A stretch of DNA of 64,000 nucleotides from Megaleporinus macrocephalus (taxonomy: Eukaryota > Chordata > Actinopteri > Characiformes > Anostomidae): positions 35,449,747 through 35,513,746 of the forward strand of contig CM038719.1 of NCBI GenBank assembly GCA_021613375.1, read 5' to 3'. The notes beneath the pieces are model-generated. The model did no database searches, had not been told where the DNA came from, and was given only the letters and a program-made list of their open reading frames with translations. This document shows, in pieces, positions 44,373 to 55,309 of the stretch. Made by a program: the position numbers and the translations under genes. Every line of letters starts with the position of its first letter. Position 1 is the stretch's first letter.

Positions 44373-44855
44373 ATAATAAGTAAAATATGAGGGAACTCAT
44401 TTCACAGCTTCACTCAGAGTGATGTTTAGTCTGTTTTCTGGAGATGTTCTGAACATTCAGTCAGTGTCAGTAAATTCAGAGCTTACTGTAATGAATGTCT
44501 GTATTATACATTAATGTGTTCACGTTATTACTGTGAAAAGCCAGACATGCTTTGGTTTTACATTTTCAGCTTCTCAGCATCCACATAATTCTACCTACAC
44601 TGAGTGATGTTGAGGTATCTACTGGGGTAGTCATACAAGCAGCTTCCTTTATGGATCAGTATGTCTTGATCTTCTCGTCGGCATGCTGGAGGTTGTTAAC
44701 TTGCTATAGAATTAATTTCTTCCCAATCAAAACGTTTCCCAGATTATTTCCATTACATGATTTATTAGAATTGGTTTGTACTGATCAGCATTCATGATAC
44801 CTTTAATTAAATGACCAGCTCTGAATGTTCTTATATATACACTAACTTGAACAGG

Positions 44856-45239
44856 GTTATGTTGCCCGTCTCTGCTGGTGAGTCTGCTCAATCAGAGGAC
44901 TACACTCGGCAGAACCCCCTTCTTGATGAGGTCTCCCTCATGTGTCCTCCCCCAGCCTAGCATCACCATCTCCTGAAAATTGAGTTCACCTGTTTATAAT
45001 TACCTGTGTGTATATTCACTGCTCTGTTCTCTTGCTCTTTGCTCTCTGAGTGTTCTTGTCTGATGGCCTGTATCGTGTTTGATCTTCTTCCTCGTGTTTT
45101 GTTTTGACCATGTCTTTGATATCACAGTTTTTTACTCTGCCTGTCCTTTTAACCATTCCTACAGTGAGCCCCCACTTCAATAAAGCCCTTTGCTGTCTTT
45201 TAAGTCCACGAGTGTCCGTTCTGTCCTTCAAGCCTGACA
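44856..45239 (+). repeat. LTR-like interspersed repeat, full copy
   Basis: About 384 bp, from TATGTTGCCCGTCTC to GCCTGACA, with AATAAA upstream of the end. Counterpart of 3523-3879. Confidence 0.45.
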
Positions 45240-46352
45240 CACTGATCCTCCATCATCCTTTACTCATGACAGTGAAACATAAGTAAACATGGCTTGAAGA
45301 GTGTTTCAGTGCTTTAGTGGTACACCTACTGTCTTGTGTTACTTTCAGAACTCTCAGATTCACACTCACTGATCCTTACTCTACATCTTAGATGTCCAGC
45401 TTTGGTGTTTAAGTCCTATTGTTCTTCAATTCTTATCTCAGTATCAGTATGTTGACAGCTACACGTCATTTTCAGATATTTTCAGACCAGTTCAATTTTT
45501 TCTGTATCTTTTAGAGATTTTTAATCTACACATTCAGAAAAACAAACTTCAATTTCCTTTTGGTCTCCTAAGAAACATCTGCTTCATGCTTAGAGATGCA
45601 CATGAGAATTAAATGTGTGCCTCTATGAATGCTAATATCTCTTTGAAGGAGAACATGTCAGTGAGATCTTTGGGAGGATGGAACTGAAGCTGGTTGTGTA
45701 AAGCGGCAATAGGTGCACAAAAGTAAAGAACAGATATATTAAATATGGGAGACACACTCCTGGTGTAAAAAAAGACATCTGCTGTAGACGTTGCTGTGTG
45801 ATTGGTTGAAATGTGGTTGTGTATGATTGTGTTTTAATTAGTGTTACTTTAATGTTCATGGTCAGTGGGTGTTGTATAGTTGTTGGTGACCTTCCCCTCT
45901 ATTTTCAATGTTGGATATTAATGTAATTTAATATAAAATATCATCCCTGTCAAAAAAAACCCCCACAACAACAACAAGTACCTGTGAAAGAGTAACTTTA
46001 CAGGAGAGTGCAAAACACATTGTTAACTTTAAGATTTTAATGAAAGTGATTCTGGAGCATCTTTGTTTGTGCATTCATCATATTTAGTACACAATTTAAA
46101 AAACAGAAAAGTTGTTCAAATGATAACTTTAGTAAAACTGTACATATATGCTTTGCATAGCAAATCTCTGGTCTCCTATTTCCTAATGTTTTAAGCAAGA
46201 AGTTTGGACACCCAAAGAACAAAAGGTAAAAAAGTCTACAGAGTAAATGGAAATAATACAGAAAAAATATAGAACGCTACTGTAAATGCATGTAGTTTGG
46301 TAAATCATTATTATGTAGGGTTTTTTTTTATTATTATGCATATTATATTTGC
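45240..46352. other. Spacer, no gene
   Basis: Counterpart of 3.88-4.98 kb. Short open frames here do not agree between copies and are not credible. Confidence 0.6.
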
Positions 46353-46480
46353 ATTATCCCTGGACCCTAATATGAACCAGGCTGTGCCATCATCAGCAAG
46401 GACATAACCAGTAACCTCACAGAACAACATGTAGAGTAATTTGGTGGAAGAAGCCCCCCCAGATTAAGACGTACCACCCA
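46353..46480 (-). pseudogene. VH relic R4
   Basis: In gene sense SSTKLLYMLFCEVTGYVL, then ADDGTAWF. The Cys, the V-x-G-Y step and the FR2 Trp line up with a V domain. FR2 onward is degenerate. Same type and position as R1. Confidence 0.6.
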
Positions 46481-46697
46481 ACCACATTTTCTGTATTTTT
46501 TATTCTTTTCTAATATATAAATGGTCAGCTGTTTCAGTTTAAAGGGGGACATTTTACCCCAGTGTTCACTCCGTCATTTAGAACTAATTATTAAACTCTG
46601 AACTTTATTCTAAAGTTGGTTGTAAATAATGTCATTAATCGTGTCATTAAATAATAAACACTAACATATAAATACATGTACTTGCGTGTCAGCTCTG

Positions 46698-46736
46698 TGT
46701 TTTTGTACAGCGTGTGCATCAGTTAGAGTCACTGTG
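46698..46736 (-). other. 23-bp RSS of H21
   Basis: Heptamer CACAGTG (46730-46736), 23-bp spacer, nonamer ACAAAAACA (46698-46706). Confidence 0.93.
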
Positions 46737-47210
46737 AGAGTCTCGCACAGTAATACACAGCTGTGTCTTCAGTCTGCAGATTCTGTCCTTGTAATGTTAT
46801 TGTGTTGGTTCCAGTGTTTCTGGAGATGCTGAACCTGCTTTTCAGTTTATCACTGTAGTCTGTGCCCCCATAGCTATAGATATTTCCAATCCACTCCAGA
46901 GCTTTTCCTGCAGGCTGTCGGATCCAAGCTGTATGCTCGCTACTGACTGAATATGAAACCTTGCAGTCTATGTTCAGTCTCTGGTCTGGACGGACCACCA
47001 TGGAAGCAGGCTGATTCAGTTCATAACAATGAACACCTGTAGATCAGAAATAGATAAAGTTATTTAATGTATGACCTTAAATATAAATGTGTATAAAGTG
47101 GATGATCTTAAATGTGTATAAACTAAACTCTAACAGAGTGACATGTGTTGTTTACTGAATAACTCACAGGATGCAGCTGCCAGCAGGAGCAGTAGAGATG
47201 TAGAGAACAT
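46737..47210 (-). CDS. ighv: IGHV gene H21, subgroup C
   Basis: Intact V gene. Leader exon 47168-47210 (MFSTSLLLLLAAAS), donor GTGAGT, acceptor CTACAG, V exon 46737-47036. It opens CVHCYELNQPASMVVRPD. FR1 IDCKVS, CDR1 YSVSSEHT, FR2 AWIRQPAGKALEWIG, CDR2 around IYSYGGT, FR3 SRFSISRNTGTNTITLQG, end YYCARL. RSS good. Forms a C-D pair with H22, like H10-H11. Probably functional. Confidence 0.95.
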
Positions 47211-47313
47211 GGTTGGTGTGGAAGTCGGACCTGTTGCAGGTTCTCTGTTCTCCACAGTTTGGGTGTCTTCTAAATACAGACAGCAATGACGGGTAGGTTG
47301 GGAGGGAGCTTGA

Positions 47314-47321
47314 ATTTGCTT
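47314..47321 (-). promoter_or_regulatory. Octamer-like motif of H21
   Basis: AAGCAAAT, about 104 bp 5' of the ATG. Confidence 0.6.
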
Positions 47322-47369
47322 ATGACACATGAGAATCAATCCTATTTAAGAAGCAGAGTAGGGGGCAGT

Positions 47370-48550
47370 AGTTTAATATATATATATATATTTGTGGACA
47401 TCTTTTCATCTCCATATATACATTAATTCCACCAAGACAATGTCTAAGCAATCTTTTCAAATACAGCTTCTAGGCATGGAACAGTATATGAAATGATGTT
47501 TGCAGTTAATGTTTAGGAGGTGCACTTTCATGTGTTTACTTCAGGTCTGTTAAAAATACTGTACACAGCTATTCCTTCTCCTTTCTTTTCCCAGGGAAAT
47601 CTCTATATTCCAGGCCTCTTTATATTTCTCTATTGTCTTCTGTTATAAACTTCCAACCACTCAAAAATACTCTATATGTAGAGAAAGGATTTATTGATGA
47701 TGTGAACAACTCAGGACTGGCAAATACAAGTGAATTAGTGAGTAGAGGCACGTTACTGGAATACAGATAACACTTCAGCACACAGTTCTTTTTTATATTT
47801 CATGTTATGTTAAATTATGTAAAGGAGCTGTTAAGCCATCCTCTTTGATCTCCTGTTTCACAGGTGTATAAATATATAGATGCCAAACTCCCTTCATTCT
47901 TTAACATGGGGGGAAAATTAAAAAACACAAAAAAGAAATTAGTGTAAAATATTTAACCATAAATTAAAAATTACATACAAAATTCCCATTACATTTATTT
48001 AAAACAACCAGAGCTGTAGCGAACCAGCCTAGAAGAGAGTGTGCATGTGTATATTATCCCCATGTTCACTGATGATGGTTGCAGAGTCTCCAAAACTACA
48101 ATATAGACCTTCAGCCAACAAACCCAAAAGAGAGGTGGGCCACAACAAAGCCATGTTTTGTATAGTGAAATTTTATCATAATCAAAGTTTATTAGAAGCA
48201 GCAGGAATGTTAATTTCAAATATATTGCTAGTCCAACGAGACAACAAACATTTCTGAATAGAACTGTGAAATAAGCTGAGAAGAATGACTAACTGGTCCA
48301 AAACAGAAGTCTATGTGTAAGCTTTTAGTGAATTTGCAGTTTGGGAATATTTATTGGTGTTGTGACTTTACACAATCATTTAATATGAATGTTAACAATG
48401 ATCTAGTATCAGTAATAAAAAGAAATCAATGCATAATGAGTGTGTATTACCTTTTTATGTTATTTTGTGTATTTCCCACTGTTTACAGCACTGTGTAAAG
48501 CACTGAGTCTGGATTGTGTTTTGATCAGAAGATCTGTTCAGTGAGTGTGT
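47370..48550. other. C-to-D spacer, no gene
   Basis: Short (TA)n near 47.38 kb. 48.0-48.55 kb matches the 3' flank of H11. The CTCF-like motif seen upstream of H10, H19 and H26 is degraded here (near 47.75 kb). No coding signal. Confidence 0.6.
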
Positions 48551-48556
48551 ATGTGT

Positions 48557-48594
48557 GGTTTTAGTACAGCTGCTCCATCAGCTCCGTCACTGTG
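48557..48594 (-). other. 22-bp-spacer RSS of H22
   Basis: Heptamer CACAGTG (48588-48594), 22-bp spacer, nonamer ACTAAAACC (48557-48565). Confidence 0.9.
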
Positions 48595-49048
48595 GGATTC
48601 GAGTGCAGTAATAAACAGCAGTGTCCTCTGCTCTCAGACTCTTGGCCTCTAAGAACTGTGTACTTGTGGAAACGTCCTCAGTCATTTTGAAGTGGTCTTT
48701 CATGGAATCTGCTAGTGTTGCTGAATTTGAGCCAGTGTTCATCCATCCAATCCACTCCAGAGCGTTCCCTGCTTTCTGTCTTATCCAGCCCATGTTGTTG
48801 CTTGTCATGCTGTAGCCACTAATTTTACAGGAGATCTTCACAGCTTCTCCAGGTTTGCTCACCTCAGCAGGAGACTGGTCGAGTCGGATCTCAGCACTTA
48901 TAATATCTACAAATATAAACATACAGCATTCAAGATCAATCCAGACTGTATTAAAACTCATTCCCACATGACAGTGTATGAAAAAGTCTAACATACCGTG
49001 TGTTAATATCAGTATCAGAATGCAGTACTGAAGAGTTCTAAACCCCAT
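48595..49048 (-). CDS. ighv: IGHV gene H22, subgroup D
   Basis: Intact V gene. Leader exon 48997-49048 (MGFRTLQYCILILILTH), donor GTATGT, acceptor TTGTAG, V exon 48595-48906. Splicing gives DIISAEIRLDQSPAEVSKPGE. FR1 ISCKISGY, CDR1 GYSMTSNN, FR2 MGWIRQKAGNALEWIG, CDR2 around MNTGSNSA, FR3 DHFKMTEDVSTSTQFLEAKS, end YYCTRIP. Heptamer is canonical, unlike its sister H11. Probably functional. Confidence 0.95.
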
Positions 49049-49159
49049 AATTAACTCTTTGATGGCTGATAGCTGCTAATTCACTTCTAGGTTATAAAAT
49101 AATTGGAGCCTTAACTGAGCAACATGTTCATTTACTGTGGATCTTAAATACAGATATAG

Positions 49160-49167
49160 ATTTACAT
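49160..49167 (-). promoter_or_regulatory. Octamer-like motif of H22
   Basis: ATGTAAAT, about 112 bp 5' of the ATG. Confidence 0.55.
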
Positions 49168-49248
49168 GAACACTCTTTGACCAATAGAGCTCAATAGTTA
49201 TTATCATACACTGCTGTACTTTGCATGAATTAAAGATGCAGTCAGTTA

Positions 49249-49262
49249 TCGCCCCCTAGTGT
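49249..49262 (-). promoter_or_regulatory. CTCF-core-like motif upstream of H22
   Basis: ACACTAGGGGGCGA in V sense, one mismatch to the core, same as H11. Confidence 0.5.
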
Positions 49263-50090
49263 TCAAAGCAAATACTAATACATTTTTTTTTCTCTCCTGT
49301 AGTTTCACAGCTGGTGAATCATAAAGGAATGTTTATAAACATGAGAGGGATATTTTCTCAGCAGCACTGAGAAAGCCTTTGTTTTTTTTTATAATAAATC
49401 AAACTGATCATAGTTTTTATCATATTTCTTAATCTCTTCACTTGTTTTTCAGGAACATTATAAATTATTAAAAAACTACTTATTTGTTTGAGTCTTTGAA
49501 ATGTGGGTTACATATTAACCTTTAGAGGGGTTTGTTTTAAAGGCTGTTAAAATAGTAAGTGTTCTAATGTATGTGTCAAATTTAAAATTACATCATTTGA
49601 CATGCATCACAATGTGAATGGGTAATAATTAAAATAGTAGCATTTATTAGTGAGTTAATTAACTATTCATCCATCCATCCATTAGCATCATTGGGTGAAG
49701 GCAGGGTACACCAGGGACAGGTGGCCAGTCCATTACATGGCCAATCATTAACTAACTATTAGGTCATTTCTAGGTTGCTGTTTAGGTCGTCATGATAAAG
49801 TGTTACTTTGTACTGTTTAGCTGGCTGGCTAGTAAGTGATATTTGAAGACCTAAGTATCAATACTTTGAAGCACTTACTAAGCACTATACTATACTACAC
49901 TATACTGTTGCTCTCCAAAGAAAATCATTTATTTCCATTTTTGTTTATTTACATTTTTCTACATCATTTAAATTTAAAACTTCATGATAGAAATTCTCCA
50001 AAATAGCCTTTTAAAAGTTCTGGTTCAATTGACTTGGAGTTAGTCTGTTATTAGTGTGTCATGAAAAATATTTCACTCCTCTCTTCACTT
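49263..50090. other. D-to-B2 spacer with short repeat piece
   Basis: No gene. About 49.67-49.74 kb has CATCCATCCATCC and GGACAGGTGGCCAGTCCAT, hallmarks of a widespread fish repeat also seen at 61.63 kb. Confidence 0.5.
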
Positions 50091-50094
50091 GTAG

Positions 50095-50133
50095 TGTTTT
50101 TGTTCAGCTGTCTGTATGAGTCCCACCACTGTG
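50095..50133 (-). other. 23-bp RSS of H23
   Basis: Heptamer CACAGTG (50127-50133), 23-bp spacer, nonamer ACAAAAACA (50095-50103). Confidence 0.93.
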
Positions 50134-50579
50134 AGTCTCTTGCACAGTAATACACTACAGTGTCTTCAGGCTTCAGTTGACTCATGTGCAGGTAGAAATT
50201 AGAACTGTCCTTGGATGCTGTGAATCTGCCCTGAACTGTCTGGGCTGAGCTCTTGCTACCCTCTGAATAATAGTAAATAATCCATTCCAGTCCTTTCCCA
50301 GGAGCCTGTCGGATCCAGTGCATAGTAGTGCCCCCCAAATAGAATCCACTGCAGGCACAGGTCAGTTTGTGGGATCCACCTGGAGCCACTGTTACTGACC
50401 CCTCAGACTGTGTGAGAACAACCTGAGAGTGGACGGCTGAACATGAGGAGACAGAGAAAAGATGTTCACTGCAGGTTAACTTGTTAAAAGTGTTCAGTGT
50501 GTTTATATGGATGGTCACTGAAGGTGCAGACAGACTTACACGTTACAGTCAGCAGCAGCAGTGAAGATGTGAAGAACAT
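50134..50579 (-). CDS. ighv: IGHV gene H23, subgroup B2
   Basis: Intact V gene with B2 leader. Exon 50540-50579 ([13 protein letters not shown]), donor GTAAGT, acceptor ending TTCAG, V exon 50134-50436. LTCACSGF in FR1, CDR1 around FYLGGTT, FR2 [18 protein letters not shown]2 around YYSEGS, end EDTVVYYCARD (Val for the usual Ala before YYC). RSS good. Probably functional. Confidence 0.95.
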
Positions 50580-50666
50580 GGTTCTGCTGTTGTACACGTA
50601 GACCTGCAGGTTCTTCTCCACACTCACTGTTTCAGCTTTATATGTAGAGAAGAGGTCTGATGTGAA

Positions 50667-50674
50667 GTTTGCAT
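50667..50674 (-). promoter_or_regulatory. Octamer-like motif of H23
   Basis: ATGCAAAC, about 88 bp 5' of the ATG. Confidence 0.65.
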
Positions 50675-50703
50675 AACAAGATAAATTCAGGATTAGACTT
50701 TAG

Positions 50704-50717
50704 GCGCCCCCTACTGG
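50704..50717 (-). promoter_or_regulatory. CTCF-core-like motif upstream of H23
   Basis: CCAGTAGGGGGCGC in V sense. Confidence 0.6.
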
Positions 50718-51500
50718 AATATCAATGAAACTGTAGGCTGATCCTGTGTTTATCCTTCATGACACTTTACTGACATATCTGTACAAACACACCTGAAAAC
50801 ATAAAACAGTGATAAATATTATTAATAACAATCAGAATAATAACATTAACACAGCAATCACAAACTTGTTTTGTTTCTCTGTATACTTTGTTAATAAAAA
50901 ATAATTTTTGTATCACTGCCCTTCTAACGCACAACATGGGTCAGAATTAAGCCTTATGGAATTTGATAGGAACTATTGACATTTGTAAACATTTTCAGTC
51001 TGGAACATATTTACAAACACTATTTTAGTAAGTAAGTAGTACATAAATAAGAATTAAAATAATGATTTAAGAGAATCAAAAACAAGAATTCTAATGAACA
51101 CTTGAAAGATTAAATAATGAAATAAACTGATTTACCAAACAGAAACTCAGCAATACGTACAACAACACAGGAAATGAGTGTGGATCAAGTTTGAACCATG
51201 TGGTGTATTAGGAGGGGTTTGCTTAACTTGTGCATTAAAGGGTTAAACTGGTGAGTGGTTTTGTTATCGTTATTTTTATTTCCCTCTACATCTTATGCAA
51301 CAAATTATTTAACTATGAACTTTATTTTGACGTTGTCAGCATATCATGTAGGTTAACTTGCCCTAACTGTAATTCCTATAGTCAGTATATATTGCATGTT
51401 ACTATGTACTATGTAGTGTATTCATGATTATTTACATCTGTTCTAATGATATATAGTGTTCTCATTGGTGAAAATACTCTTAATGCTAAGTTAAAGGGTG
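50718..51500. other. Spacer, no gene
   Basis: Its first 100 bp match the B2 flanks at 13.3 and 57.76 kb. The piece from about 50.87 kb resembles 58.70-59.20 kb. No coding signal. Confidence 0.55.
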
Positions 51501-51506
51501 TTAAAC

Positions 51507-51850
51507 TGTCACAGGTGAAGGTGGACCAGAGGAGACGTAGGCAGGGGCGGACACACACGCAAGCTTTTAAAGGAACTAGACTTTTAATAAGCAAACAAAA
51601 CGAAAAGGAAACAAATGGGCAGGTATCAGGCACAGAAATGCAGGGTACAGAGACAGGATTACAGAAAATCAACAACAAACACAGACAGCAGACGGGACTG
51701 AACACAAATCAGGCACAGGTGAACGAGGCGGGACAAGGGCGGAGACACAGGAGACACAAGCACATGACAGACACGAGAAAGGGAAACAGAAGCACATGGG
51801 ACTGACAGGACGTACAGACATACAGGCTAGGAACAGAGCAAGATGTGACA
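51507..51850. mobile_element. Solo-LTR-like element with 5-bp target duplication
   Basis: 344 bp bounded by TGTCACA and its inverse TGTGACA, flanked on both sides by TAAAC (51502-51506 and 51851-51855). TG...CA ends and a 5-bp duplication fit an LTR retrotransposon that left a single LTR. Partial copies at 12.11-12.41 and 56.83-57.10 kb. Open frames inside are not credible genes. Family not identified. Confidence 0.7.
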
Positions 51851-52550
51851 TAAACAATCAGCTTAGGTGGCTTTTGAGCAGTAGTGTATATTCAACTCAA
51901 ACCCTTCTCATCCCTCATTCCTATATAAACTACACCTGTCTCTTAACTTTTAATTAAAAGCAGACAAGTGATATGATGAAAATGTACATAATACATTATT
52001 TGTATTAATTTGTGATATTTAAAATTCTGAAATGAACTACTATAAAGCTAATGTAAATTTTGAGGGAATTAAAATATGGAGCAACATAAAAAACATTTAA
52101 TTATATACTCTAATAACGTCTTATAAGTCTGCAGTTCTATATAATAATTAATTCTTTAATGACTTATAAACATGTTGTAGCATGTCCATTAACATTCCTT
52201 CACAATAACAGACAAATGTTCTGTACTAAACATAAAAGCACCTTTAAAACGTATTGATGATTATACAACCATCAGCCGTCACTTCCAGTAAAGAGGTTTA
52301 CATTGTAGGTGTTTCATGTTTGAATGTTAAATGTGATATTGTTCGTTTGTAAGTATGAGCTCTATAAAACACTATTTCTGTACATTAATAATTTATGCAT
52401 AAAAATAATTAGCCTATTATTAATTTCTTTCTAATAAGGGATAGCAAGAAGTGGTAAATACATTACTGGAATCACACAGCAAATACATTTTAATTGTTCA
52501 TAACTGTCATAACGTACAAGTATGACTATGTAATATAAGTACTTTATAAT

Positions 52551-52802
52551 TGTCAGCACCCCCCTACAGCGCTCACGGGGCACAGCCACCCCCTCACACC
52601 TGAAGGCGAGCTATATACACCTGCAGCTCATTAGCACAGGTGTATATAGTCCCCTTACGCCCCGCAGTTGGGGCATGTCATTAATAGTACCATTGTTAGT
52701 GTCACCCTTGGAGTTTCTCTGTCTGTGGACATTTAACCTTGCTCTGTATCAATAAACCTTACACATGGATCAAAACATACCTTCGGATTCAGAATCCTTA
52801 CA
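52551..52802 (+). mobile_element. Solo-LTR-like element with 5-bp target duplication
   Basis: 252 bp from TGTCAGCACCCCC to GAATCCTTACA, flanked by ATAAT on both sides (52546-52550 and 52803-52807). It holds TATATA-type sequence and AATAAA near the 3' end, consistent with an LTR in plus orientation. GC-richer than its surroundings. No internal coding part remains. Single copy in the window. Confidence 0.75.
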
Positions 52803-52966
52803 ATAATTACAAACAGTTTGTTATAATTATCCATATGTCCTTATTAAAATGCATTATAATGAACTGTGACACTTGTGTTACTATTTATTCATTCATTTGA
52901 TGATCAAACAATTAAGTATATGTTATTATTACAGTCTAAAAAGTATTAATATTATTTGTGATTATG

Positions 52967-52968
<2 letters not shown>

Positions 52969-53054
<86 letters not shown>
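52969..53054. repeat. (TA)n microsatellite next to H24
   Basis: About 86 bp of TA with one TG step, ending 40 bp from the H24 nonamer. It is the window's TA tract closest to an RSS. Confidence 0.96.
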
Positions 53055-53056
<2 letters not shown>

Positions 53057-53094
53057 GCTGTTACATAGTTATCCCTCTGTTTATATGTTGCTCT

Positions 53095-53133
53095 AGTTAT
53101 TGTACAGCTGTCTGTATAAGTCCCACCACTGTG
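53095..53133 (-). other. 23-bp RSS of H24
   Basis: Heptamer CACAGTG (53127-53133), 23-bp spacer, nonamer ACAATAACT (53095-53103). Confidence 0.92.
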
Positions 53134-53569
53134 AGCCTCTTGCACAGTAATACACTGCAGTGTCTTCAGGCTTCAGTTGACTCATGTGCAGGTAGAAATT
53201 AGAACTGTCCTTGGATGCTGTGAATCTGCCCTGAACTGTCTGGGCTGAGCTCTTGTCACTGTCAGAATTATAGTAAATAATCCATTCCAGTCCTTTTCCA
53301 GGAGCCTGTCTGATCCAGTACATATAAGCGCCCCCCACACTGAATCCACTGCAGGCACAGGTCAGTTTGTGAGATCCACCTGGAGCCACTGCTACTGACC
53401 CCTCAGACTGTGTGAGAACAACCTGAGAGTGGGCACCTGAACAGAGACACAAAGACACAGCAGGTTAAATATTGTTAGTTTATTTAAAGCATTAATATTG
53501 ATCCTCATTGAGACACATTACAGACTCACATCCTGCAATCAGCAGCAGCAGTAAAGACGTGAGGAACAT
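53134..53569 (-). CDS. ighv: IGHV gene H24, subgroup B
   Basis: Intact V gene. Leader exon 53530-53569 ([13 protein letters not shown]), donor GTGAGT, V exon 53134-53436, which opens [12 protein letters not shown] (Ala for the usual Val). LTCACSGF in FR1, CDR1 [10 protein letters not shown]2 [18 protein letters not shown]2 around YNSDSD, FR3 [18 protein letters not shown], end YYCARG. RSS good. Its upstream CTCF-like motif has a mismatch in the core. Probably functional. Confidence 0.95.
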
Positions 53570-53672
53570 GGTGTTTGTGGAGCTGGAGCTGATCAGAGTT
53601 ACCAGAAAGCTGGAGATCCTCTCCAAACTGTGCTTCATTTACTCTGCATATAGAGGAGGAGGTTCAGGAGAA

Positions 53673-53680
53673 GTTTGCAT
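53673..53680 (-). promoter_or_regulatory. Octamer-like motif of H24
   Basis: ATGCAAAC, about 104 bp 5' of the ATG. Confidence 0.65.
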
Positions 53681-53748
53681 AACAGATCAGTGATGTAAGA
53701 CACTGACTGACAGGAGTGTAATAGACAGGTTTGGTTTTGGAATGAAGG

Positions 53749-53762
53749 GCACCCCCTACTGG
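53749..53762 (-). promoter_or_regulatory. Variant CTCF-core-like motif upstream of H24
   Basis: CCAGTAGGGGGTGC in V sense; T replaces the C of GGC, so binding may be weaker. Confidence 0.45.
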
Positions 53763-55300
53763 AACATAAATAAAACATGAGGGAATTAATTTCACAGCTT
53801 CACTCAGAGTGATGTTTACTCTGTTTGCTGGAGATGTTCTGAACATTCAGTCAGTTTCAATAAATTCAAATCTTACTGTAATGTTGAATGTCTAATGCAC
53901 ATTGATATGGTTCTTTAAATATTTCTTATTTAAAACACTGTGAAATGTTACACTTGTCTTTATTTTATCCTAGAAATCCCCTGGGATGTTTTTTCACACC
54001 TCAAAAGTTCAGTCTCAGAAGTTGGTTTACATTTTCATCTTTTCATCATTCAAATACTACTAAACACATTGAGTGATGTTGAGCTGTCTACTGGAGTAGT
54101 TATACTAGCAGCTTCTGGGCTTCTCAACAGTAAGCTGGGCAGAATTAATTTCTTCCCTAACAAACTTTTTCCAGAGTATTTCCATTACATAATTTATAAT
54201 AACTGGTTTGTACTGATCAGCATTCATGATATCTTTAATTAAAACAGATCACCAGCTCCACATGACACTGACCCTCCGTCATGCTTGACTCATGGTTGTA
54301 AACATGGTCTGAAGAGTATTTGAAAATGCTTTAGCGGTGCACATACTACATTCTGTGACCCTCAGAGCTCTCAGATTTTGACTCTGTGATCCTTACCTCA
54401 CGTATCGGTTGTCCAGTTCTGGTGTTTTAGACGAATTGTTCTTCGTGTCATTCCCCAGTAACAGTATCTTGACAGCCGCACATCACTTTCAGATGGTAAC
54501 AATTTTGTTTCACCAGATCTTGCATAGTTGTTTGGATTTCTCTTCATATTTTAATTACTTTTAAACTATGGGTTCACCCAATTTTCTCTTTGATCTCCTC
54601 AGAGACATCTGCTTTATCCTTTCAGATGCACCTGCAGCTAAAGTAATTTGCATAGTTACCTGCATGATTGTTGGTATCTCTTTGAAGGAGAACATGTCAG
54701 TGATATCTTTGGGAGGATGGAGCTGAAACTGGTAGTGTAAAGCGGCAGTAGGTGCAAAAGAACACACATATTAAATATGGGAGACACACTCCTAGTGTAA
54801 AAAGAGTCATCTGCTGTAGATGTTGCTGTGTGATTGGTTGAAATGGGGTTGTGTATGATTGTGTTCTGTTGTGGTCTAATCAGTGTTACTTTAATGTTCA
54901 TGGTCAGTGGGTGTTGTATAGTTGTTGGTGATCTTCCCCTCTCTTCTCAGTGTTGGATATTAATGTAATTTAATGTTAAATATATCATCAAAAAAAAAAA
55001 AAAAACAACAAGTATTTGTGAACAGGTAACCTTACAGGAGAGTGCAAAATAAATGAACTCACCAATCAATGTATGGAGGTTTCACTGAAAGTGATTTTAG
55101 AGCATTTCTATTGGTCTGTTCATTTTGAAAAAGTCAACTATGTTGTATAAATGATAACTTTGGTAAAAATAGGATTAGGTTTAGCAACAAAAATGCAAGT
55201 TTGTGTTTTGCATTGCAAATGGCTTGTTTCCTGTTTCCAGATGATGAAAAACAAACATTTGTTCTTAATGACCATTTTAAGCAATATGTTGGGGTTCACA
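53763..55300. other. Spacer, no gene
   Basis: Related to 3.0-4.7, 20.3-21.2 and 44.4-46.1 kb but lacks the LTR-like repeat. The short minus-strand frames near 54.6-54.9 kb are not kept open in the sister copies. Confidence 0.6.
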
Positions 55301-55309
55301 CTGAGAGTA

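Noticed and set aside
45016..45240. Lysine/arginine-rich minus-strand frame
   Set aside because: It lies within the LTR-like repeat and is not open in the sister copy at 3.5-3.9 kb.
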